A model generated the notes under the pieces. It made no database searches. It was not told the origin of the DNA and saw only the letters and a program-made list of their open reading frames with translations. A stretch of DNA of 64,000 bases from AC-49 sp963817035 (GTDB taxonomy: Bacteria; Actinomycetota; Thermoleophilia; Solirubrobacterales; Solirubrobacteraceae). The position numbers and the translations under genes were made by a program. The DNA lies in NCBI GenBank assembly GCA_963817035.1, contig CAWFMM010000003.1, positions 868,001 to 932,000 of the forward strand. The letters are read 5' to 3'. Of this stretch, positions 56,689 through 64,000 are shown piece after piece (the first letter of the stretch is position 1; each line of letters opens with the position of its first letter).

Positions 56689-57477
56689 GTGGCCGCCACT
56701 CTCGCCAGCGTCGACGGCATGATCGGGCCGCCTGAGAGTGCCGTGATCTCGGTGACCGACGAGGGACTGCTGCGCGGTGACGGCGTCTTCGAGGTCATCC
56801 GGCTCTACGACGGCCGGCCGTTCGCGCTCGACGAGCACCTGGTTCGCATGGCCGGCTCGGCGCAGCGGTTGCGCCTCCACATCGACATCGATGCCGTCGA
56901 GGCCGACATCGCCGCACTGCTGGCGGCCGGCGACGCTCGCGCCGGGATGGTGCGCGTGCTCGTCACCCGCGGCGGACGGCGGATCGCGCTGCTCGAGACG
57001 CTGCCCGAGCTGCCCGACGCGCTGGCGGTGCAGACGATCACTTATGCGCCGACGCGCGTGCTCGACCAGATCAAGTCGCTTTCCTACGGTGCCAACATGC
57101 TCAGTTCGCGCCTCGCTCGCGAGCAGGGCGCCGACGACGCGCTGCTCGTCAGCCCGCACGGCCGCGTGCTCGAGTTCCCGACGAAGTCGTTCTTCTACGT
57201 GATCGGCGACGGGCCGTTGCGCACGCCGCCGTTGGATGAGCACATCCTCGATTCGATCACCCGCCGCCACGTCCTCGCGGCGACCGAAGCCCGCGAGCGG
57301 TCGTTGAGCGCCGACGAGCTGCCCGACGTCCGCGAGGCGTTCGCGGCGTCGACGCTGCGCGAGGTCCATCCGGTCCGTGCGATCGACGGCCGCGCGCTGG
57401 CCGAGGTTCCCGGGCCGATCACGCAGGCCGCGGCGCAGGCCGTGCGCGCGCACGTGGACGCGCTGCTGAGCGGCTGA
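56689..57477 (+). CDS. Class IV aminotransferase / aminodeoxychorismate lyase family
   Basis: 262 aa from GTG 56689. PLP fold-type IV: SVTDEGLLRGDGVFEVIRLY, VRVLVTRGGRR, LSYGANMLSSRLAREQGADD with the PLP Lys in DQIKSLSYG, and EFPTKSFFYVIGDG. PabC (4-aminobenzoate for folate), branched-chain and D-amino-acid enzymes share this fold; PabC is a likely guess from length but not certain. The stop overlaps wecB by one base. Confidence 0.85.
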   Translation: MAATLASVDGMIGPPESAVISVTDEGLLRGDGVFEVIRLYDGRPFALDEHLVRMAGSAQRLRLHIDIDAVEADIAALLAAGDARAGMVRVLVTRGGRRIALLETLPELPDALAVQTITYAPTRVLDQIKSLSYGANMLSSRLAREQGADDALLVSPHGRVLEFPTKSFFYVIGDGPLRTPPLDEHILDSITRRHVLAATEARERSLSADELPDVREAFAASTLREVHPVRAIDGRALAEVPGPITQAAAQAVRAHVDALLSG

Positions 57478-58556
57478 TGCGGGTCCTGACCGTCATCGGC
57501 AACCGCCCGCAGTTCGTCAAGGCGGCGGCGGTGTCGCGGCGGCTGCGCCGCGAGCACGACGAGATCCTCGTCCACACCGGCCAGCACTACGACGACGATC
57601 TCTCGACGGTCTTCATCACCGAGCTGCGCGTGCCGGCGCCCGAGCATGAGCTGCGCCTCGGCGATGGGACGAACACCGAGCAGACGGCGCGGATGCTCGA
57701 GGCGCTCGGGCCGCTCGTCGCCTCCGAGAAGCCCGACCTCGTGCTCGTCTACGGCGACACCAACTCGACGCTCGCCGGCGCGCTGGCCGGAGCGCAGGCT
57801 CAGATTCCCGTTGCCCACGTCGAGGCGGGGATGCGCTCGTTCGATCGAGCGATGCCCGAGGAGCTCAACCGCGTGCTCGTCGATCATGCGTCGGATCTGC
57901 TGCTGTGCTCCTCGCAGACCGCGGTCGACAACCTCGCCGCCGAGCGGATCGTGGCGCCGGTGCAGCTGGTCGGCGACGTGATGGTCGACATCGCGATGGC
58001 GCTGCAGCCCCGGGCACTGGACGACGATCAGACGCTCAAGCGCGTCGGCGTCAAGCCAGGAAAGTACGTCGTCGTCACCGCGCACCGGGCCGGGAACGTC
58101 GACGATCCCGCGCGGCTGCACGCCCTCGTCGACCTGCTGCTCGCGCTCGACACGCCGGCCGTGATGGCACTGCACCCGCGTACGCAGGCGCGCCTGCGCG
58201 AGGCCGGGCTCCTCGAGGCGTTGCGCGGCGCCAAGCACATGCATCTCACACCGCCGCTGGGCTACCTGACCTTCACTGCCCTGCTGTGCCGCTCCCGCGC
58301 CGTTCTGACGGACTCCGGCGGCGTTCAGAAGGAGGCCTACCTCGCGGGCGTCCCGTGCGTCACGCTGCGTGACAGCACCGAATGGGTCGAGACCGTCGAC
58401 TCGGGCTGGAACGTGCTCGTGGATCTCGATCGCGACGCGGCCCTGGCGGCGCTGCGCCGCGACGTGCCGGCGCAGCGGCCGCAGCTCTACGGCGACGGCA
58501 ACGCCGGCGACCGCGTCGTCGCCGCGCTCACTGCGTTCCTAGCCCCCGCACCGTGA
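57477..58556 (+). CDS. wecB: UDP-N-acetylglucosamine 2-epimerase (non-hydrolysing)
   Basis: 359 aa. Interconverts UDP-GlcNAc and UDP-ManNAc. N-terminal VLTVIGNRPQFVKAAAVSRR, HTGQHYDDDLS, VYGDTNSTLAGALAGA, HVEAGMRSFDRAMPEELNR and TDSGGVQKEAYLAGVPCVTL, all present as in WecB. It feeds the oppositely oriented wecC, with which its 3' end overlaps by 29 bases. Confidence 0.95.
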   Translation: MRVLTVIGNRPQFVKAAAVSRRLRREHDEILVHTGQHYDDDLSTVFITELRVPAPEHELRLGDGTNTEQTARMLEALGPLVASEKPDLVLVYGDTNSTLAGALAGAQAQIPVAHVEAGMRSFDRAMPEELNRVLVDHASDLLLCSSQTAVDNLAAERIVAPVQLVGDVMVDIAMALQPRALDDDQTLKRVGVKPGKYVVVTAHRAGNVDDPARLHALVDLLLALDTPAVMALHPRTQARLREAGLLEALRGAKHMHLTPPLGYLTFTALLCRSRAVLTDSGGVQKEAYLAGVPCVTLRDSTEWVETVDSGWNVLVDLDRDAALAALRRDVPAQRPQLYGDGNAGDRVVAALTAFLAPAP

Positions 58557-59781
58557 CGCCCGCTGCCGCGAAGGCGGCGCGGTCGAGGATCGCGCGGCCG
58601 TCGATGACCGCGCGGACGCCCGGCATGTCGTTCGGGGCGAGTGTGCGGTACTCGGCGTGGTCGGTCTGGACGATGGCGCCGTCGATCGGCGCCCCGTCGT
58701 GGGGCGTGAAGCCGAGGTCGCTCAGTTCGTCGTCGCTGTAGAGCGGGTCGATCGCCAGGACGGTCGCCCCGGCTGCGGCCAGTGCGTCGCGCAGCGGGCG
58801 CGCGCCGGAGAACGCGGTCTCCTTGACGCCGCCGCGGTACGCGATGCCGAGGATCAGGACGCGGGCGCCGTCGAGGTCGCCGAGCGCGTCGGACAGGCGC
58901 GCGACCGCGTATGCCGGCATCGCCTCGTTGACCGCGCGCGCGGCGGCGGGCAGGCGCGCCTCCTGGTCGGTCTGCATGTAGAAGCGCGGGTAGACCGGGA
59001 TGCAGTGCCCGCCGACGGCGATCCCCGGGCGGTGCACGTGGCTGTAGGGCTGGCTGTTGGCCGCGTCGATCACCGGCCCGATGTCGAGGCCGAGCGCGTC
59101 GGCGTGGCGGGCGAACTCGTTGGCCAGCGCGATGTTGACGTCGCGGTAGGTGGTCTCGACGAGCTTGGTCAACTCGGCCGCCTCGGCGCCATTCATCGCC
59201 CGGACCTCGACGGAGATGAACGCGCGGTAGAGCTCCGCGGCGCGTTGCTCGGACCCGGAGGTCAGGCCGCCGACGAGCTTGGGGTACGTGGCAAGGTCGC
59301 GCAGGGCGTGGCCGCTGGAGATGCGTTCGGGCGAGAAGGCGACGTGGAAGTCGGTCCCGGCGCTCAGGCCGCTGGCCCGCTCGAGCGCCGGCGCGAAGCG
59401 CGCGCGGGTCGCCCCGACCGGAACCGTCGTCTCCAGGACGACGGTAGTCCCGGGCAGCAGGCCCGCACCGATCGCCGCGGCGACGGCGTCAACGGCATCC
59501 CACTGCGGCGCAAACGCATCGTCGATCAGCAGCGGCGGCACGGCGACGACGAGGTCGGCGCCGTCGGCAACGGCGGCCGTCGTGTCGGTCGTGGCGCGGA
59601 TCGGGGTGGCCGCCAGCGCCGCCTCGAGGCCCGGCTCGTTGGGGAACGGGGCGCGACCGGCGTTGACGGTCTCGACGACCCGCGCGTCGATGTCGGCGCC
59701 GACGACCTCATGCCCGGCCTGGGCGATCGCCGCGGCCAGCGGCAACCCGACCTTGCCCAGCGCGACGACGACGGCCCTCAC
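58528..59781 (-). CDS. wecC: UDP-N-acetyl-D-mannosaminuronate-type dehydrogenase
   Basis: 417 aa. Oxidises a UDP-hexosamine at C6 (UDP-ManNAc to UDP-ManNAcA is the best guess beside wecB). NAD-binding VVVALGKVGLPLAAAIAQAG, FHVAFSPERISSGHAL, the active-site Cys in VGGHCIPVYPRF and LGIAYRGGVKETAFSGARPL. Like the related WbpA, it might instead make UDP-GlcNAcA for the two downstream genes. The stop overlaps wecB antisense by 29 bases; the start overlaps the Gfo/Idh gene by four. Confidence 0.93.
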   Translation of the reverse strand: MRAVVVALGKVGLPLAAAIAQAGHEVVGADIDARVVETVNAGRAPFPNEPGLEAALAATPIRATTDTTAAVADGADLVVAVPPLLIDDAFAPQWDAVDAVAAAIGAGLLPGTTVVLETTVPVGATRARFAPALERASGLSAGTDFHVAFSPERISSGHALRDLATYPKLVGGLTSGSEQRAAELYRAFISVEVRAMNGAEAAELTKLVETTYRDVNIALANEFARHADALGLDIGPVIDAANSQPYSHVHRPGIAVGGHCIPVYPRFYMQTDQEARLPAAARAVNEAMPAYAVARLSDALGDLDGARVLILGIAYRGGVKETAFSGARPLRDALAAAGATVLAIDPLYSDDELSDLGFTPHDGAPIDGAIVQTDHAEYRTLAPNDMPGVRAVIDGRAILDRAAFAAAGVTVRGLGTQ

Positions 59782-60788
59782 TGAAGCCGCACTGTCTCGA
59801 GGGTCTGCGCGCTGCGCAGCACGGCGTCGGCGACGACCACGGTTTCCAACCCCTCTTGGAGCGTGACGACCGGGGCGTTGGGGTTGCCGTTGACCAGATC
59901 GCAGAACGCCTCGAGCTCGAGCAGCAGCGGCTCGCGGCGCTCGAGGGCATAGCGCGTCGCGTCGCCCTCGCTGACGCCCTTGAGCGCCTGCACGGCCGAC
60001 CAGTCCGACGCCACCTCGCCGTTGCGAAACAGCGTCAGGTCGGCGGTCAGCGTGTCGGCCTCGAGCATCCCTTTCTCGCCGAGCACGCGCGTGCGGCGGA
60101 CCTTGGTCGGCGAGACCCAGTCGACGATGCAGTTGAAAGCGACGTCGTTGGTCAGTCGCCCCGTGACGAGGACGAGGTCCTCATGTTCGCGGCGGATGCG
60201 GTGCGCGGCCTGCGCGGCGACGCTCGCGACCGGCGCGCCGCCGAGCCAGCGAACGAGGTCGAGATCGTGGGTCGCGAGGTCCATCACGACGCCGACATCG
60301 CGCACGCGGTCGGGGAACGGGCCGACGCGCTCGGTGCGCACGAGGAACACGTTGCCGAGCTCGGTGATCTTGTCGCGCAGCGCCACGAGCGCCGGGTTGC
60401 AGCGCTCGACGTGGCCGACCGCGGCGTGGATCTCGGCGCCCGCGACGATCTCGATCAGCTCGCGCGCGTCGGCGGCCGTTGCGGCCAGCGGTTTCTCGAC
60501 GAGTACGTTGACGCCGCCCCACGCGAGCTTGCGCACCGCGCCGACGTGTTCCATGGTCGGCACCGCGACGACCGCGAAGTCGGGCTTGGGGTCCTCGGCG
60601 AGCAGCTCGTCGATCGAGTCGTACAGCGGGCCGTTGGGAACCGCGCCGAAGCGATCGCCGGCGGGATCGACGGCGCCCGCGAACTCGACTCCGGGCATCG
60701 CCTGGAGCAGGCGCGCGTGATGGCGCCCGATCATGCCGAGCCCGAGCACCGCGCCGCGCAGAGCCGGTCTGGAAGAGGTGCCGGTCAC
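59778..60788 (-). CDS. Gfo/Idh/MocA-family sugar oxidoreductase (WbpB-like)
   Basis: 336 aa. N-terminal Rossmann fold AVLGLGMIGRHHARLLQAMP, the family EKP motif in NVLVEKPLAATAADA and VGHVERCNPALVALRD. WbpB-type members oxidise UDP-GlcNAcA at C3, the step before amination and acetylation. The hexapeptide acetyltransferase diverges 20 bases away. No 3-aminotransferase (WbpE) is in the window, so a complete diacetyl-mannuronic pathway is not shown here. Confidence 0.85.
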   Translation of the reverse strand: MTGTSSRPALRGAVLGLGMIGRHHARLLQAMPGVEFAGAVDPAGDRFGAVPNGPLYDSIDELLAEDPKPDFAVVAVPTMEHVGAVRKLAWGGVNVLVEKPLAATAADARELIEIVAGAEIHAAVGHVERCNPALVALRDKITELGNVFLVRTERVGPFPDRVRDVGVVMDLATHDLDLVRWLGGAPVASVAAQAAHRIRREHEDLVLVTGRLTNDVAFNCIVDWVSPTKVRRTRVLGEKGMLEADTLTADLTLFRNGEVASDWSAVQALKGVSEGDATRYALERREPLLLELEAFCDLVNGNPNAPVVTLQEGLETVVVADAVLRSAQTLETVRLQ

Positions 60789-60796
60789 GACGGCTC

Positions 60797-60802
60797 TAGG
60801 GT
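60797..60802 (+). promoter_or_regulatory. Putative -10 element TAGGGT of the acyltransferase gene
   Basis: TAGGGT ends 7 bases before ATG 60809, placing the transcript start at the initiation codon. It lies in the 20-base gap between two divergent start codons. Confidence 0.45.
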
Positions 60803-60808
60803 ATCCGT

Positions 60809-61513
60809 ATGGCGAACCTCGATGCCCCCGGGCTGGTGCTGAGTCCCGACGCGATCATCGGCCGCGGTGTGCGCTTCGGCGCGCACGTCGTCGTTCACGC
60901 CGCGGTGGAGATCGGGGACGGCGTGACGATCCAGGACGGCGTGATCCTCGGCAAGTCGGCGAAGCTGTCGCCGCGGTCGAGTACGCCGAGTGGCGGTGAC
61001 GAACGGCTGGTCATCGGTGCCGGCGCGTCGATCTGCGCTCAGGCGATCGTCTTCGCCGGCGCGGCGATCGGCGCGCGGTCGATCGTCGGCGACCAGGCCT
61101 ACGTGCGCGAGCGTGCGCGGATCGGCGTGGACACGGTCATCGGGCGTGGGGCGTCGGTCGACAACGACGTCGTGATCGGCGACCGGGTGCGGGTCCAGTC
61201 CCACGTCTATCTGACCGGGTTCAGCGTCATCGAGGACGACGTGTTCGTGGGCCCGTGCGCGATGACGACGAACGACGACACGATGGCCCGCCACGGAGCC
61301 GATGCGGAGCTGCGCGGCCCGATCCTGCGTCGGGCCTGCCGGATAGGCGGCGGCGCGGTCCTCGTGCCGGGCGTCGAGATCGGCGAAGAGGCGTTCGTCG
61401 CCGCGGGCGCCGTGGTGACGAACGACGTCCCCGCGTTCTCGGTCGTGATGGGCGTCCCGGCGCGCGTGGTGCGCCGGGTGCCCGAGGAGGACCGGCTCGA
61501 GCGCTGGCAGTAG
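60809..61513 (+). CDS. Left-handed beta-helix acyltransferase (WbpD-like)
   Basis: 234 aa with hexapeptide repeats throughout (SPDAIIGRGVRFGAHVVVHA, RARIGVDTVIGRGASVDNDV, GGGAVLVPGVEIGEEAFVAA), ending MGVPARVVRRVPEEDR. The family uses acetyl-CoA or similar donors on nucleotide sugars; WbpD acetylates the 3-amino sugar. The context with the Gfo/Idh gene supports this. About 50 residues longer than the minimal enzyme because of an extra loop after the fourth coil (SPRSSTPSGGDERLV). Confidence 0.87.
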   Translation: MANLDAPGLVLSPDAIIGRGVRFGAHVVVHAAVEIGDGVTIQDGVILGKSAKLSPRSSTPSGGDERLVIGAGASICAQAIVFAGAAIGARSIVGDQAYVRERARIGVDTVIGRGASVDNDVVIGDRVRVQSHVYLTGFSVIEDDVFVGPCAMTTNDDTMARHGADAELRGPILRRACRIGGGAVLVPGVEIGEEAFVAAGAVVTNDVPAFSVVMGVPARVVRRVPEEDRLERWQ

Positions 61514-61524
61514 GCCCGGCAGGC

Positions 61525-62361
61525 TCAGGCGGACCAGTAGCCGTCGCTGGCGGCCGGCGTGAACGCGGCGCCGGCAGCCTCGAGTTCCTCGCGCGCGGCC
61601 TCGATCGAGATGTCACGGATCGCGGCGATCTCGGCGGTGGCCAGCGCGTACGGCGCCCAGGCGAGGACCTCGTCGACCGTCTTGGGGCTCGGGCGGCGCT
61701 CAACGTTGGGGGCGACGTTGGCCATCGCGACCTCGTGGACGGCGAACGGCTGGAAGCCGGGGGCGACGACGGTGCGGCCCGCGTGCTCGTAGATCGTCGA
61801 GCCGGTCGAGTATTTCCGTGCGTCGGCGGGACCCGAGAGGCGGTGACCGAGGGCAAGCGCTTCCGCCACCGGCGCACGGGCGGCGGCCATGTCGTCCTGC
61901 AACGCCGCTTCGACGTCTGGGTCGGTGAGCCACGCGTCGATCGCCTCGGCGGCGATGCCGACTTCGGCGCCCGCGTTGTGGAGCGTCTGGGGCTCGTCGA
62001 GCAGGTTGCCGTAGGAGAACGCCTGGGCGCGCAGCGCGCGGAGCAGCGCCACCGCGCGGTCGGGGGCGTGGAGGCGCGCCCCGATGAACGCGCGGCAGCC
62101 GTCGATCGTCGCGGCCAGTCGCGGCGGCGGGTCGGCCGACATCGGCATCCCGTAGTCGGCGAGCAGTCGCGCCTGGGAGTCGGCGAGCAGCGCCTTCGGC
62201 AGGCCACGTTCCTCATAGGAACTGGTCTGCTCGCCGAGGACGATCATGCGGCGAACGACCTCGACGCTGTCGCCGTAGTGCCACTGCAGCTGAAGATCCT
62301 GCCGCTGGGCGTTGAAGCCGAACGGGCAGCCGGGATCGGTGTATACGGTGACCTGGACCAT
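61525..62361 (-). CDS. DsbA-family thioredoxin-fold protein, CPFG active-site variant
   Basis: 278 aa. N-terminal QVTVYTDPGCPFGFNAQRQD has the DsbA/FrnE opening, but the second active-site Cys is replaced (CPFG), so a dithiol oxidoreductase reaction is unlikely; glutathione-S-transferase-like or isomerase roles exist in the superfamily. The helical insert and the terminal APGFQPFAVHEVAMANV segment fit the DsbA fold. No signal peptide. ATG 62361 directly follows the purA stop. Confidence 0.82.
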   Translation of the reverse strand: MVQVTVYTDPGCPFGFNAQRQDLQLQWHYGDSVEVVRRMIVLGEQTSSYEERGLPKALLADSQARLLADYGMPMSADPPPRLAATIDGCRAFIGARLHAPDRAVALLRALRAQAFSYGNLLDEPQTLHNAGAEVGIAAEAIDAWLTDPDVEAALQDDMAAARAPVAEALALGHRLSGPADARKYSTGSTIYEHAGRTVVAPGFQPFAVHEVAMANVAPNVERRPSPKTVDEVLAWAPYALATAEIAAIRDISIEAAREELEAAGAAFTPAASDGYWSA

Positions 62362-63660
<1,299 letters not shown>

Positions 63661-63670
63661 GCGGCAGCGA

Positions 63671-63676
63671 AGTCTA
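63671..63676 (-). promoter_or_regulatory. Putative purA -10 element TAGACT
   Basis: CTAGACTTCGC on the minus strand, the same extended hexamer as before tRNA-Ile, 10 bases upstream of the purA ATG. It lies in the 29-base gap between dnaB and purA. Confidence 0.45.
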
Positions 63677-63689
63677 GGTGGCCGGGAAC

Positions 63690-64000
63690 TCAGGCCGCGC
63701 GCTGGAGGCCGAGGAAGCGCGGGTACTCGGGCTGGAAGGTGATGTGGACGGTGCCCAACCCGCCGTTGCGGTGCTTGGAGATGATGAGCTCCGCCTCCCC
63801 CGGGTTCTCGGTCGTGTCGGGGAAGTAGTACTCGTCGCGATAGATGAACATGACGAGGTCGGCGTCCTGCTCGATCTGGCCGGACTCACGCAGGTCCGAC
63901 AGCTGGGGGCGCTTGTCGGTCGCGCTGCGCGACTCGACGGCACGCGACAGCTGGCTGAGCGCGATCACCGGGACGCTGAGCTCACGGGCGAGGATCTTCA
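63690..64000 (-). CDS. dnaB: Replicative DNA helicase DnaB, C-terminal part (5' end outside window)
   Basis: The last 103 codons of the RecA-like helicase core: KILARELSVPVIALSQLSRA, DKRPQLSDLRESGQIEQDAD, VMFIYRDEYYFPDT, AELIISKHRNGGLGTVHITF and the end QPEYPRFLGL. All are motifs of DnaB helicases; no intein lies in the visible part. Stop at 63690, 29 bases before purA. The gene continues past base 64000. Confidence 0.94.
   Translation of the reverse strand, partial: KILARELSVPVIALSQLSRAVESRSATDKRPQLSDLRESGQIEQDADLVMFIYRDEYYFPDTTENPGEAELIISKHRNGGLGTVHITFQPEYPRFLGLQRAA

Overview
The window is about 64 kb of GC-rich bacterial chromosome around the replication origin. It has many GTG/TTG starts, ATGA or GTGA stop/start overlaps, a Hanks kinase/FHA/PP2C set, gyrB-gyrA next to dnaA, a menaquinol oxidase built from a split cytochrome b, and a UDP-ManNAcA-type sugar cluster. 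I infer an actinobacterium of the Thermoleophilia/Solirubrobacterales kind. No rRNA is present, so this rests on gene content and my recollection of related genomes.

Layout. 1-4169 (minus): a phospho-signalling block with PP2C phosphatase (cut by the left edge), two FHA proteins and a Ser/Thr kinase with a membrane tail. 4285-7415 (plus): a membrane protein, a DUF4446 protein, prephenate dehydratase and an HNH protein. 7441-7680 (minus): a compact unit of promoter, strong Shine-Dalgarno, tiny ORF and hairpin. 7725-18397 (minus): gyrA (with a full intein), gyrB (with an attenuator-like leader), DUF721, recF, dnaN, dnaA. 18661-23230 (plus): rpmH, rnpA, yidD, yidC, jag, rsmG (a parS site spans its start codon), parA, parB. 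Genes run away from the dnaA-rpmH gap in both directions, as expected for oriC there. 23291-25190: tRNA-Ile followed by a decayed accessory patch with a truncated excisionase-like gene, an internally deleted insertion sequence and truncated genes.

25198-43637: a cytochrome P450, a Kup potassium transporter, membrane proteins, a bifunctional nuclease, a GGDEF cyclase behind a sigma-28-type promoter, ddl and an aminotransferase, a phosphodiesterase-GtrA-glycosyltransferase run, YmdB, an AI-2E-type permease with a C-terminal zinc ribbon, an ABC exporter with a frameshifted permease, and a GNAT enzyme. 43726-51726 (plus) is an energy-metabolism run: hemB, a double AsnC-type siroheme-decarboxylase-like gene, hemL, an unknown gene, Rieske protein, a coupled 55-codon ORF, cytochrome b, subunit IV fused to cytochrome c, menaquinone methyltransferase and polyprenyl diphosphate synthase. 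Heme, quinone and the complex that uses both are made side by side. 51854-54686: an ArsR-type regulator, a zinc-ribbon protein, tatC and a TPR-like membrane protein.

54739-56665: tRNA-Lys, then an ECF sigma factor and its putative membrane partner, closed by a decayed second copy of the tRNA 3' end, so this looks like a small integrated island. 56689-64000: an aminotransferase IV gene, wecB/wecC, a Gfo/Idh dehydrogenase and a hexapeptide acyltransferase (surface-sugar precursors), a DsbA-family protein, purA, and the 3' end of dnaB.

Across the window many start codons lie 7-12 bases after a TANNNT -10 hexamer, so leaderless or near-leaderless mRNAs appear common.
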